DNA of 64,000 nt from Climacium dendroides (GCA_950106755.1 OX467089.1:29617345-29681344), one strand, 5' to 3'; shown: positions 1-12,310, numbered from the stretch's first letter. Notes: a model not told the origin generated them from the letters alone. Numbers and translations: made by a program.

Positions 1-242
1 TTTTATCCTCAAAGGGTCCACCCTTGATTTGAGAGGGGCGGGGACTCACCACTTGTTTATCTAAGATTTCTACACTCTAAATCTAATTAAACACACAGAC
101 ACAGACGATAGAGTTGCATTATGAGGAGGGAGAACTATTCTTTCACAGTTTCCGGATTGGCCAATCTGGAGACATGTCACACAAAGGAACTCTAACAGGC
201 GAGTACGAGTGTAAGAAGGGTCCCTAGAGGACCCACAGTTGC
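1..242. other. Non-coding stretch, nothing recognised
   Basis: I see no gene, repeat or regulatory signal that I can support here. The sequence is mixed composition and leads into the degenerate minisatellite that starts at about 243. Confidence 0.4.
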
Positions 243-515
243 CCCTCTAGGATATGCGATCACCCCATTTCGACCTGCAATCGCCCTTTCTCCACCCGCG
301 ATCACCCAACATGGACCCGTTGTCGCCCTTTCTCAACCCGCATGCGTCCCACTGTGACCCACGGTCACCCTAGTTGGACCCGCATGCGCCCCCACTTGAA
401 TCCGCATGCACCTTTAAACTCGCGGTCACCCCCCTAACATGCAATCGTCCTTCTAGGACCCGCATGCACCCCTTCCGACCTACGGTCGACCGAGCCGTGG
501 TCGCCCCACCTACAT
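243..515. repeat. Degenerate GC-rich minisatellite, unit about 20-22 bp
   Basis: About thirteen imperfect units follow one another. They share a core like GACCCGCATGC or ACCCGCGGTCAC followed by a C-run (examples around 296-310, 331-345, 377-390 and 459-470). Unit length drifts between about 18 and 22 bp, so this is an old array. The 73-codon ORF crossing it is a by-product of the repeat. Sequence from 516 to 703 shows no further feature. Confidence 0.6.
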
Positions 516-3392
516 ATCCAGTTGTCCTTGTATTGTTCAACACTTTTCTTCATTTTGGCTTGGTGTCTTATATCCATTCGTGGCTACATGCATGAGCCCT
601 ATTTGTTGAAACTTTAACTTCTTCTACTTTCATCACATTTCTTGGTACAGTCACGAGGTTTTCATTTCAACAATCGTTCACGAGTGTTGAAGACAAGAAG
701 ATAATGTCGATTCCTATCTCCATCGCTGCACACACTACCAGAGCAATTAGGAAGGCAACCAAAGACAAGCTTCGGAAGTGTAGGGGCACCATACACCGAA
801 AGCAACTACACGTTTTGAATAGCAAAAACCACCCTGCTTTCAAAGGCTGGGAGGACGAGCCAGAGCCATGGACTATGCCAATGTGCAAAGAGTATATTGA
901 ATGGTGTCACATCGACAAATTCTTTCTGGCTTGGCGACATCATTATAATTGTCACACCAACAAGGCCAATTTGAAGTATTGTGAAAATAAGGATTTCACA
1001 CAAAGGTGCTTCGAATTGTGGCAAGTCCTCTATAGGACCCCTTTCATTGAAAGAAATGTGGTGCCTCTTTTCCTTGCAAGAGACGCATATGTTGAGGTGG
1101 TGCTTAACAAGGAGGTCGATAGGACAACAATCAAAGAAAGCACATATATACAACGGCCCGAAAGTGATTTAATACCAAGGGTGTATTGACTTTCCCAAAA
1201 GGAGGGCTGGGACATATTCAAAGTGCATATAAAATTGTCCAACCTGTAGAAGTAGAGACTGAGGAATCTGCAGAAGATAATGATTCTGATGGTACGCGAA
1301 TTACAAGGAACGCGTGAGTTATTGAAGAGGTTGTTGTCCCTTCTGAGGTTTAGATTGTGATGGATGATGGAGGTGGACCATCACGAGGACGTAGAGCAAG
1401 GCAACCTTCGAAAGTGCGACAATCTACCACACAAATTGGTCCTAGATTAGCATCAACAACTGTTCCAACCAATATTTTGCCACAACAAGATGCCAGCAGA
1501 GTCTTTGACTTCAAACCGGATGAAGACACAACCATGGAAGTACTTGGTGGCGATTCTGATCCTCAACCTCAAGAGGCCCTAAGGGTGAACACTATAACTT
1601 TGGTACAAGCTTTGGTTTTGCTAAAGAACAAAGACACCATGATTGCCTCACTCCAATGTAATGTGAAGAAATTGCAAGATGAATGCAACAAACAGAAGAC
1701 TATCATTTCTCAACAATGTACAGAATTGAAAAGCCTCCGAGAAAAAGAACACGACGCTTTTATTTTATCGGATATGGACGATAGCTTAATTGACCATGAT
1801 CCAATGCAATTAGATAAGGTGATAGGGGACCTTACAATTGATGTCCATCACCATTCTCCTCCTGCCAAACGTACAAAGCATCCAGCAAATTTTCCAAATG
1901 CAAGTCCGATTGCCATCATGGGAGATAGGTCCAATCCTACAAGTGACCTACAAGAGTCCCAAGATTCCCTCTCATTCCTGGTGCTTTCAAGCTTCGTAGC
2001 CTTAGAAAAGCCTTCGGAACTTCAAGCGAAAAAATCGACACTTCGAGGGCAGTTGGCAGAGTTGGCAGCTACATACTACCATTGGAAAGTTGTCTGCATT
2101 CTATCTGTAGATAGATCAAAACAAGTTGCCTTGGAGTTGGAGAAAGTCTCCAAAAACTTCATTGCAAATGTTCCAAAACGAGAGAATGGACTCACCTCGT
2201 GGGCTTTGTTAGAAGACATGTGTCGCAGCACAGGGTAAGTGAAATTCCCTATTATACTCACAAAACCTCTTTAAAGCATAATAAAGTGACTCTAAAGATT
2301 GAACCCAAGAGACTCTGTGAAGTGTTTCGTGTTATTAGGTGATTTGAGGAAAGTTTCCTAATTCCATTATTCTTAGTTATGCCTCTCTCACCCTTTTTTC
2401 CCAAATACCGGATGATTTCTTGATTCTCCTATAAACTAATCCGGTCCAGACTAACACTGACCCGACTCAAACTTAATTGACAACCTTCAAGAACCAACCC
2501 GGAATTCACACTTCCGATCGGATCTCGTACTACTTTAATCGAGGACTTCCTTTCCTCAATTTCTATTCCGATTCTGTTTAACCTCTGTCGGCACTTCAAA
2601 GGGATTTGTCACTTATTTTCAGAGGGGTAGACACTCCTCTCTTTCCAGGGTTTTTTTATAGTGATGGAAAATTCACTAATCCAATCTATTCTCCTATTCT
2701 AACAGGATCCGATTTGATCTTTTACAGCAAACTGGAAGTAATCTCAGCTTGCAGGTCACACAAAGATCCCCCGTACGACCCTTACTTACTACAACGACCT
2801 TACTATCTTTTGTAATCCGTGCGAAACTAAGGTGGCTACAAGTGCGCCTGCCCGTACCAACATAATCTAAAGTTCTTCCGTTTACTTCTTCAGATGGTGA
2901 GACCTCTCAAGTGTTCAGAGGCTAATCTAGACATCCCATCTAGCAGCTCTAGCACAGTTTGAGAATTCTTTCTCTTACTGCCTAGCCTAGCACTGGCTAT
3001 CTCACTCGGAATTATAAACCTTAAACCTACTGAGGTGTCTTGACTCACTCCCAACACTTACAACCTATTCTCATGCACTTGCAATCACAAAAAGGCAACA
3101 AGGGGAGAAGATCCTCTCACACTTTGCTCATCTGTATTCAATCTCTCCCTCCCTTATCCGTCCAATCTTTGGGAAGACAAGGAAAACAATAGACAATACA
3201 CAAGAAACAGCATGTGCAAGAAGGAAAAACTCCCAGTTTCAATCTTGAGACTTGAATTATATACAGAATTACAAAAAGGTCTCCCTAGAAATCCGGCATT
3301 GATCCGGCCGAGATTTTCGGATCTGAACTTTTCCTAACTTTCCGGAACGAGATCCGGTCTAACAAAATTTCCTACTTCTAATTTCTAACTAC

Positions 3393-5155
3393 CTATCCCT
3401 CTTGAGGGGGTCCACCACTATCTGGAATAGCCATGGGGGAGAGCTCACTCAAATTTCTACTTTTATCCCCTCCTTCCGGAACTCGCTCTGGTTCTACAGG
3501 AGAAGTTACTTCTATCCTCGTCCGTGGGGCTTCTGAAGTAGAAGTCCTTCCAGCCTCCTTCTCCTTCGATATTGGAGTTTCAAACTTCCCCTCCAATATC
3601 TCTACCTCATCGAACTCATCCGGGATTGAAATCCCAGATAAAGAGACTAACCCGCTCTGGAATTTCCAACCGCTATCCTCTAATCCCTTTGCGTCCTTCC
3701 AGAATTCCTTCATCGCCTCTTCTAATTCCCCAGCGAAGTCAGCCAAGATGCGAGCGATACGGGTACCTGAAGGTTTCAAATCCTTATGTATCCCCTCATC
3801 AAACAATTTGGCCTTTGCCATTACCTCACCGGATGCCCCTACTACTGTCGTCATCCGGTTGATGGCAGTCTTGGTCTCTTCCTACAGGGACATTGCGGCC
3901 TTAACTTGGTCGCGACAAGCATCCAAGTCCCTCTGGTAGTTTTGGATTTCTCCTCACAACCAGACCACCTGCTCGTCTGTCTCCCGCTGGTTGATGTTCT
4001 ACTTCAGCAACCTATCCTCCAACTCCTTCACTTCATCCGGATTGCTGATGCAGTTCGCCATGGCTTCTGTCAGAGAACTGGTGGAAGTACTTCCTACCAA
4101 ATCTTCCACCTCACGCAACGTCGTGGTCTTCACTTCCCAATCCACTCTCACTGTACTGAGAATCCAGATTAGGTCGTTGTATGGACTTGTCAGGTCCATC
4201 AACTGGGACGATGGAACAGGTCTCGGTCTAACCGCTTCCACCAGCTCCTGCTTCTTCGGAATGACCGGTTCCACCACTTCCGGTCCCTTATCCTTCCGAA
4301 GCCCTGAAGGGGACCCCCTCAAACTGGGCGTCCTCTTCCTTCTTCGGTGGAGAGGAATGTCCTCTTCCTCCTCTTCTTTTTCTTCCCAATTCCTTTTCTT
4401 AGGGTTCTCACCCTTCTCCTCCGGTTCCGGACTATCTGGTTCCATCTCGGATTCCTCATCCAATCCTCCACACGTCCGGAGAGCCATCTGCGCCCTCCAC
4501 TCCTTGTTCTCCTCCAACGTTAGGAGACTCTAATTCTTGTATAGGTGGAAAAGGTAGGGACTTACCGGAGTAGCCCTACTCTTTCCCACATTTGAGACTA
4601 AGACATTCACTAGCGTTTGAATGAATGCTGCCCAATCCATCCGCTTTTCTCTGCTCAGGGCCCCAAAGATCGCATTTCCGAGCGTGGAAGTCACTCGGTT
4701 AGGTTTTTCCGGATGTAAAATCGGAACCAGGAACTCCAGTAGTCGCCTGTGCCGCACATTGACGCAGTCCTCGATTGCGTACCCATCCTTGGGGTTAGCC
4801 GCTCCCCGGAACTTCCCTCGCACGAAATCTCCCTTCTGGCTGGCTTGTTCCGCGTCGCCTTCCTCCAACTCGTACACTTTCCTCTAGACTTCCCTAGTCC
4901 ACATGGGCGGAACCGGCCGAAGAGTGTTGTCGAACTGGTTAGGGCTCCTTCGAAGAGCTTCCTTACTAACGCCTTGTTCTGAAACCCCCAGGGTTTCCCC
5001 AGGAACCCTGCACAACCCATGGCGAAGAGATCCTCCATCAATTCGACTCTCTCCCGCTCAGTACTTGGCTCTAACGGAGCCACTTTCCTCACTCTAATTT
5101 CTATCCTCTGAGCGTTTGCTGGTCCCTGATTTCGACTACGCTTTAATTGCGGTAT
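3393..5155 (-). pseudogene. LTR-embedded MGC-PW family ORF (copy A), defective
   Basis: Homologous to the intact ORF at 54641-56233. The N-terminal block has MGCAGFLGKPWGF (around 5020-4980), then NPKDGYA, LVPILHPEKPNRV, IFGALS and HLY blocks, an acidic linker, and a C-terminal coiled coil. The start codon is ATA where copy C has ATG. One base is missing near the NQFDN block relative to copy D, and several in-frame stops follow; the same lesions are present in copy C. No known transposase, protease, reverse transcriptase or integrase motif is visible. I do not recognise the family. A gag-like or host-interaction role is a guess from the coiled coil and from its place in a retroelement. Confidence 0.65.
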
Positions 5156-5498
5156 TCGTCTCTCTTTTAGCTCACTACCTCTCTTCTCTCCTAGCCGCAT
5201 GTCCCATTTCCTCACACGCTCCTCTCGACCTTGGCCGATTCGCTCAATGCACAAGTGCTGCGGCGCTCCCTTTTCCTCTCTTTCTCTTTCTGACTTTCCG
5301 CCTTGCTCACGCACTCAGTTCTGTTCTAATCTTTGCGTCCGTGTAAAGAAAACAAACGCGCTCACTCACAACTCTCAGACTTTGCACAATTTACACAAAA
5401 CACACGCAATTTGCAGACACACACTCGAAGCATTGAGAGCGCGCCAAGTACGCTAGTGCTCCTAGGTGCAAATGACAGACAAATCCTAAAACAATCTC

Positions 5499-5505
5499 TT
5501 TTATA
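5499..5505 (-). promoter_or_regulatory. TATA-like box of element A
   Basis: TATAAAA on the minus strand, about 260 bp inside the element's 5' end and about 345 bp before the ORF start. The same box is at 27578-27584 in copy C. This is the position expected of an LTR U3 promoter. Confidence 0.5.
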
Positions 5506-6552
5506 CCCCGAAAACCTCATCATTACTATTTTTTTCGATTTTCCGGATGCGAATCCTGGATCCGTTCCTCCAATTAGGGGACTAGACCGAATACGTTTCT
5601 GATATCCGTTCCGCTCCCTAATCTGGTTCATTCAAGGCTTATGTTTCTAGGCTTTCTAACCCTTGGCTTTTCTTTCCTCTTTCATGCTAATCCGGGTCTA
5701 CTCAATCCGGATTCCGTGTTACAGAATACGATAGAGAGAAAAATCAAAAAGTTAGGTTGCGACAACATGTATCCTGAGGATATGCCCATGCTCGCTGGAA
5801 AAAATGTTATAGATTGGACACGCAATGGTTGGGACCATGAGAACCAGAAGTCTAGCCACTTCAAAGTGAAGGAACAAAAGTTATTGTGGCCAAAGCCTGC
5901 ACCTTTTGTCTTGGACCATACGAAATGCCCTATTTGTTTGGAGAAATTTGGGCCCGAAGGAGGATGGGCACTTGGATCTTGCGCATATGTGCACCATCCT
6001 CAATGTCTCATCACGCAATGCCTGATTAGACGACATTGTGTGATTTGTTCAGCACCATTTTATGATCGTCTATATGCCATGTTCAATTTGATGACTTACA
6101 TACCACCTTTTTGGGAACACAATGGTGACACAACATCAGAGATGAAATTTTGGGGCAAAGATTTGCTTTGGAGTTGGCAACAAGCAGAACATGATTTGAA
6201 AAAGGGACTTGCTAGCTCACAATTGAATTGGGAAACTGACCCAATCGAAATCACTAGAGCTGCACCAAGGCTCATGGGAAGTGGCTCACACAATGAAGGC
6301 AAGAGGGCATTTTTCTACCAATGCCTTGGTGGATATTTTGATATCAACTCAAAAACCTTCAAGTGGGGTCCTCATCTACAAGGTCATCGTTGGAATGAAG
6401 AAGGACAAAGAATGGTCAACCATGGAAATGCGTCCCTAGAAGATTTGAATTCTATACAATACCTCGACTCTACATACAGGCCTTATTACCAAAGTCAAGC
6501 GCTTGACTATCTACTTGAAGCCTACTCCCCGCAAACAAGGAAGACCCTCTAA

Positions 6553-7224
6553 GCTCTTAAGGACTCCAACATCTTGGATTCTATTTTGAATGCAGATGGA
6601 CCCGCTTCCCGAACTCGTGGCAAGCATTGGCTTGAGCTTGGGAGTTCATCAAACGGGCCTCAATATGGTTAAGGAAGTGGTTTTTAGAACAAACCAAATA
6701 TTATAGAAAAAACACTTTCTATAGTTGCTTAGTTCTTCATACGGATAGTCAAATATGCATTTTCATAGAAGTCTACGTTATGTTCAGCCACTAGTACATG
6801 ATCATATGCCTATATAGAATGAAGGTACACAGATACGCTTGTACTACTCCGTGGTTTAGGGTAATTTGTGGATTCCTCTTCCATGCGGTATATTGTGTTC
6901 GTGTATTGCAATTTTATATTGCTTTCATTTTGAATATTTTCTATATTACTTTCAATTCCAAATACTTGGTCAATGGTCATTCATATTGAAAATGAAACAA
7001 TCGTTATTCATTTAAAATGCCTAAAGTTCCAAGGCCATTTTTTGATCAACACCACTCAAAACTACCACTTTTGTTGCGTTCACCTAAGAAATAAAAAATA
7101 AATAATTAATCTAACCATAGGATCTTGTACTTTACTCATGTATTAAGAAATTCATGAAATTTGACTATATAGATTGGAAAATATTAGAATTCAAAGTTGA
7201 AGAAGAATTTTTTTATAAAGGGGC
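6553..7224. other. AT-rich flank, no gene seen
   Basis: Downstream of the RING-like pseudogene. The only ORF (6798-6989) is short, AT-rich and unlike its neighbours, and I do not support it as a gene. Confidence 0.4.
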
Positions 7225-7427
7225 CACTAGTAGAAAACGTAGGGAATTCAACAGAATTCTGTTGTTTCGGTCCCGTTGTTTCGGTCACTGAACAACAGAA
7301 TTCTGTTGAAATTAACAGAAATTAACAGAAATTCTGTTAATTTCAACAGAATTCTGTTGTTCAGTGACCGAAACAACGGGACCGAAACAACAAAATTCTG
7401 TTGAATTCCCTGCGTTTTCTACTAGTG
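7225..7427. mobile_element. Hairpin MITE with CACTA-type ends
   Basis: Begins CACTAGTAGAAAACG and ends with its inverse, CGTTTTCTACTAGTG. The flanking 3-bp duplication GGC is perfect (7222-7224 and 7428-7430). Nearly the whole 203 bp is a near-perfect inverted repeat with AACAGAATTCTGTTG-type palindromes nested inside, so a transcript would fold into one long hairpin. CACTA ends with a 3-bp duplication fit the CACTA (En/Spm) superfamily. The 61-codon ORF overlapping it is an artefact of the repeat. Confidence 0.85.
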
Positions 7428-9386
7428 GGCTTACAATTTGAGTAGACATTGTCCACCAATTTTGAAATTTTTCGGCACTACAAACTCTAAATTTCAATTT
7501 TTTTTTGGTGAAGAATTCAGTTCAAAGTCTAGGAATTCTTTTTTTTTAATATACTTGATTTTCATTCTTTACAAAATTATTAAGTAGAAGTAGGTCAAGG
7601 ATTGAAAAAGAAACAAAATTATTACTAACTCCTAGATGGGATTGAAACACAATAATACCAATGGTGAGATTGATTTAGAAAGCAAACACCACATTTTCGA
7701 AAATAAAATTTGTCAGAAATTGTAGAAATTGCATTTAGAAATGGTTCTCATGAGTTAATTTTTCAAGAAGAAGCTAAAATTGCACAAAAAATAAGATTGT
7801 CCGTAACTTTTTCATTATTAGTCCAAGTAGAACAAATCAAAACTTCACATGTAGACAAAAATATAAGGTTTACAAATCCAAAAATATATAATTGATTTTG
7901 ATTTTTTGCCATTTATGGTGTGGTGCCCATTGAGTTCAATTTCAAGCTTTTTGTGGTATTACTTTTGCTTAGGACATACATCTATTCATCCTGTCAAATG
8001 ATTTCTCGAAATTGGAAATATAGTTTTACAAATGAACAAAAGTACTACATGTCTACACCTAGTCACCAAGACACCAACCTCTTATACCTTTTCTTAAAAT
8101 TTCAATTAATAATTCCAAACAATGCAATCAAATATGAGCATATAATTCCATGTCAAAGGAAAAGGGGACTAAAAATTACCCATTTTTTTCCAAATTAACC
8201 AATAGGCCAATACTACTATTTCCTCAATAGAAATTGATTAACCCCTTAACACATAAATTGCATTTTGGGGCAACATAGAAATTTTGGGCAGCTCACCATG
8301 AATGGAGTTTTAATTATTTTTGGCTGAAATTTTAGCACCATATGTGCCCAAGGAGTAGCTTGAAGGCCCAACAATTTTCATAACTTTTGACTACATGGTT
8401 GAAAAGTTATAGTATGATTTGTACTTTTCTATGCTCAGTGGACACCTCCGCCAACTCAGACAGCAAAAACAAATATTTAAAAATCATTTTAAAAAAAAAT
8501 TAAAATTTGAAATTGGTTCTTTACATTTATATGTACTTGGAAAGCTTTAAATCATTCCATTTTGGTCAATGATTGAAAAGTTACAAGGAATTTTAGTGGA
8601 AGGGAGTTTGTGGGTTGTTATTGAATTTGTACTGTAAGAGTTTAAGACAAACTTTGAAGTCCATTATTTAATTAATTTTCAATATTTTTGGAAAAAAATA
8701 AAAACAATGGGTGTAGATTTTTTATTTCTACCTTACAAGCATTGGGATTGGAATTTTTCAATTCCATAAATAAATTGTTAAGAATTTAGTATTTTGAATC
8801 ATTCTCTACTTCTTTCTACTTATAATTTTTTTCCTATATGTTTTATGATTCCAAACAATCTGAAATTTTTCAAGAATGTATCCAACTTAACTTTTAAAAT
8901 GAATCAAAAGAATTGCAATCATTTTGGGCATTTTTTCATACAAATGTGACCTTCTAAAAAGCAATTTCCGCAAGGCCCAAAAAAGAAAACTTGTCACTTC
9001 AAAATGCTAATATCTTGCAATCTATAGGGTGGGAATTTCTGAAATTTTGGATACATGTTTTCAAACAAGCTTACTAAAAGATCCTATGGTTAGTTGGTTA
9101 CATGTGTTCCAAAAATTTTGTTTTCTAAAATTGGATACATATACTAGAAATGGGCAAATGGCAATTTGGAAGTGGTTTAGGGTGAAAACATAGTCAAAAT
9201 CATTTAGGGGTTAATTGATGAGACCACACTAACAACAGTATTAAAAGTTTGAACCATGTACATTGCAGTCAATACAATGCCATTGAAACATTGCATTTAT
9301 TTATTTACTTGACATACATGACATCCCAAAAAATTGTTTTCCGGCAATGTTTGTTACAATTGTAATCCTGATCAATTGTGACTTCT
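7428..9386. other. AT-rich intergenic DNA, nothing recognised
   Basis: About 2 kb of AT-rich sequence with short ORFs only (for example 7710-7895 and 7920-8198), none with recognisable domains or biased composition. I see no repeat boundary or RNA gene. Confidence 0.4.
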
Positions 9387-10995
9387 TCATTTAATGAGGA
9401 AGTCACTCATACTAGGCGGAGGCCACATTTCCTCTATATCTGTTTTTTCTTTTCCAAAGGTATACCTAGACCACGCATTCCACGCTCTGTAGTACTCACG
9501 CTCAACACCCAATTGTTGCTCCAAGTCTTCCATAATTGCATATTTTTTATCATGGAATTTCACCAACTCTTGAAGCGTTTGGAATTCTCCATCCTTCTCT
9601 CTATATGTAGGGATTGCAGCCAAAAGGTCTATCTCTGAGGCATATTGTACAACAGTATTATAGTATTCTTTTTCTTTTTCTTTTATTTTGAGATTGAGGG
9701 CTCACCTTTTTCGCTCTACCGTACAACGTCTACGTTGAAGAGTTTCAAATTTTGATTCCCATACCAGATACTCATCTGTTACATAGGCCTTTCCACTTCT
9801 ACATTTCTTCAAGTACAAATCACGGTTGGTCTTGAAGGCATCAAAGTCTCTATCATTCTCTTCAATGGCCTTTGTTATAGACTTCAATTTCAGCTTTAGA
9901 TCATCCATGAAGCTACGATTGGCCTCACTCTCCTTCAAACTCTTCAATTGTTCTTTCTTGGCTTCCAAAGTCAATGTTGCGCTTTGTACTTTTGCAAGCC
10001 AAAATTGTTCATCGTCCTCTGAATCACTTCTACCACCACTTTCCTTTTCCTCTTCGATTGTGATAGGGTCCTCAACACATTTCCCTTCCTGATCAATTCC
10101 TCCCATGAATGCCTTCCCTTTTTCTTCCATGGAAACATCTTCATCTTTGCTCACAAAACAATACCTGTCATATTCATGAGTATGCTCATCATCACTTGAA
10201 GTAGCTAACCACACTACCTTCTCATCAGGAATAATTGACTTCCTAGGCTTCACGGGTCGCAGCATTTTTTGCCAATCGTGGGGTAATTCTATCCCTACTA
10301 ATTGGGCTTTCTCCGGATGGATACCAATAGGAAGCTCCTTCAACGTTGTCCAATCCACCTTCTTCTTCAGTATCACTTTTGTATATACCATCTGGGCTAG
10401 AAAAAAATAGAAATCATCGTTGCGATACGTCCTGTCCTCCAAATACAAAGTAAACCATACTTCACAACATTTGCGTATGAAGTCTATATTCCACTATAAG
10501 AAACTTAGAAACCAATGTCTGAGTTGACGTGGTTTTTTTGGACACCCAATGTTGCAAGTGATATTTTTATGTTAACAATGATGTCCAATACAATATGAAG
10601 ATTTTACAGTGGACATCATTGTTGACATAAAAACATCAATTGCGACATGGGTGTCCAAAAAAACCATGTCAACTTAGACGCAGTTTTCTTATAGTGTTCT
10701 TGCAGTATGCAAGATTTATCTTGTTGGTATTCACGTGTTTACGATGACGGTACAATGGGAATAACTTGAAGATGTAGCACCAAGCCATATATTTTTTAAC
10801 TGTTAAATAACTCCAAGGTTCAGGTTCAATTTTCCAACCCTTAAAAGCCTTGATCTTGGGATGGATTAAGATCGTGACATGCTTTTTGTGCTTCTTCTCG
10901 GCTTGTGGTCGCTCCTTGTCGCGAATCTCCTTTCTCTCCTTCGAAAAAAGGAAATTAGTACTACAAAGGAGCAATGGTGGTGGCACGTTCTCCAT
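9387..10995 (-). pseudogene. Second copy of the unrecognised tryptophan-rich/coiled-coil gene, MITE-disrupted
   Basis: Read on the minus strand from an ATG at 10995, the protein shares FKGWKIEPEPW, WCYIFKLF and TNKINLAYC with the gene at 704-6552. A MITE (10492-10696) interrupts the codon after AYCK. Beyond it the frame resumes in phase with the homologous DFIRKC/LEDRT region, then a long acidic and lysine-rich coiled-coil section. One in-frame TGA at 9702-9704 (context CGAAAAAGGTGAGCC) breaks it; the same frame then runs on to a stop at 9387. The RING-like part of the first copy is not found here. One MITE and one point stop suggest a recently lost gene. Function is unknown. Confidence 0.7.
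10492..10696. mobile_element. CACTA-type MITE inside the gene copy at 9387-10995
   Basis: Starts CACTATAAGAAAC and ends with the inverse CTTATAGTG, with long internal inverted similarity (GGACACCCA with TGGGTGTCC, GACATCATTGTT with AACAATGATGTC). The 3-bp duplication TTC flanks it (10489-10491 and 10697-10699). No coding capacity. It sits within a codon-conserved part of the host gene. Confidence 0.85.
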
Positions 10996-11077
10996 GGTTT
11001 AGGACCTAGTACTTGGTGCTGAATATTAGACTATCGATACTAATATACTATGTGTCTATGTCAAATGCGAGAAGGAG

Positions 11078-12248
11078 TGCCAGTTAGGAGTTTAGAGATA
11101 GGAAATTTTGTTAGACCGGACCTTATCCCAGAAAGATAGGAAAAGTTCAGATCTGAAAATCTCGGCCAGATTAGTGCCGGATTTCCGAGGACACTTTTTG
11201 TAAATTCTGTATATAATTTGAGTCTCAAGACTGAGATGGGGAGTTCTTCTTCTTGCATATGCTGTCTCCTTTATATTTTCTACTATTTTCCTCATCTTCC
11301 CAAGGACTGGCCGGATGAGGGAGGGAGAGATTGAGTATAGATGAGCAGATTGTGAGAGGAACTTCTCCCCTTGGTGTTATCTTGTGATTGCATGTGTATG
11401 TGGACAGGTTGTAAGTGTTGTAAGTGAGTCAAGACACCTCAGTAGGTTTAGAGTTCATTATTCCGGGTGAGATAGCTAATGTTAGGCTAGGTAGTAAGAG
11501 AGAGGATTCTCAAACTGCGCTAGAGCTACCAGATGGGATGTTTGGGTTAGCCTCCAATCACTTGAGAGGTCTTGCCATCTGAAGAAGTAAATAGAAGAGC
11601 TCTAGATTATACTAGTACGGGCGGACATACTTGTAACCACTTTAGTTTCGCACGAATCTGAGGAGACAGTAAGGTCGTTGTAGTTGGTGAGGATCGTACG
11701 TGGGATTTTTATGTGATCTACAGACTGGAAGCATTCCTAGTTTGCTGTGAAAGATCAAACTGGATCCTGTTAGAATAGAAAGATAGATTAGCTAAGTGAA
11801 TCTTCCGTCACTATAAAGACCGGAAGGAGAGGAGGGCCTACCTCTCTGAGAACAAGTGGCAGACCCCTCTGAAGTGCCAATAGAGGTTAAGCAAAACCGG
11901 AATAGAAACCGAGGAGAATGAGTTTCTTGGATGAAGTGATAAAGATCCGGTTGGGAGTGCGAGTTCCGGTTGGATTCTTGTTGGTTGTGTGAATGGATTT
12001 TAATTTGGATCGGGTATTAGCATAGACCGGATCAGCCTACGGTAATAGAAAGGAATTGTCCAATATTTGGGGAAAAGGATAAAGAGTGAGAAAGACGAGT
12101 ATTTGAATTGAGAATTTTCCTCAAACCACCTAATAACACGAAACACTTCATAGAGTCTCTTGGGTTCAATCTTTAGAGTCACTTTGTTATGCTTTAAAGA
12201 GGTTTTTGTGAGCATAATAGGGAATTTCACTTACCCTGTACTGCGACA
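11078..12248 (+). mobile_element. Element B: fragment matching the 3' non-coding third of the A/C family
   Basis: It matches C from about 29691 to 30859 throughout (shared landmarks include TTTTGTTAGACCGGA and the end CTGCGACA). Nothing of the ORF-bearing part is present. The left edge reads TGCCAG, preceded by AGGAG, and the right edge is followed by AGGAA: one mismatch from a 5-bp duplication. It is either a truncated copy or an ORF-less variant that moved as a unit. It is more diverged from C than A is. Confidence 0.55.
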
Positions 12249-12310
12249 AGGAACCTCTTGTAAATCCGAGGACTAAGAGGAAGAGGTTAGCTTCAGTGCT
12301 TGTGTCCCCG

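Larger units (their letters stand above)
2221..5764 (-). mobile_element. Element A: 3.54-kb ORF-bearing solo-LTR-like element
   Basis: Read on the minus strand it starts TGTCGCAACC and ends GTGCTGCGACA. The 5-bp duplication ACATG flanks it perfectly (2216-2220 and 5765-5769). The ends are not direct repeats of each other and no primer-binding site or pol gene lies inside, so it looks like one very long LTR left after recombination. It has a TATA-like box near its start and a long internal ORF (minus strand, about 5155 to 3393). It is almost identical to the inverted copy at 27319-30859. An alternative reading is a new class of element with short inverted ends. Confidence 0.8.
704..6552 (+). 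pseudogene. Unrecognised gene with RING-like finger, split by an LTR-type element
   Basis: Three coding blocks belong to one gene. Block 1 (704-1189) starts at an ATG and holds a tryptophan-rich N-terminal domain (FKGWEDEPEPW, then WCHIDKFF and TNKANL). A frameshift near 1180 moves the reading to a second frame, which contains stops TGA 1315 and TAG 1351 before a long coiled-coil-like stretch (1357-2220). After the inserted element (2221-5764) the same frame resumes at 5770. It encodes a RING-like zinc finger (CPIC at 5928-5939, then HH and C residues, CVIC near 6040) and a C-terminal domain ending at 6552. The insertion carries a perfect ACATG duplication, and reading is in phase across it. 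A homologue lies at 9387-10995 on the other strand. Function is unknown; the finger suggests an E3 ligase or DNA-binding role, which is inference only. The finger spacing (C-x4-C in the middle) is not canonical RING. Confidence 0.7.

Noticed and set aside
3393..4533. Plus-strand ORFs of 168, 128 and 180 codons within element A, and their mirror images in C
   Set aside because: They are antisense shadows of the MGC-PW ORF.
5641..6552. 303-codon ORF as a stand-alone gene start
   Set aside because: Its first 41 codons are the end of element A. The gene part begins after the ACATG duplication, so it is a chimera.
9640..9705. GT-AG intron joining 9702 and 9623 on the minus strand
   Set aside because: A donor-like GTGAGC is present, but no acceptor gives the right phase, while the two ORFs are already in the same frame; a single TGA stop explains the break.
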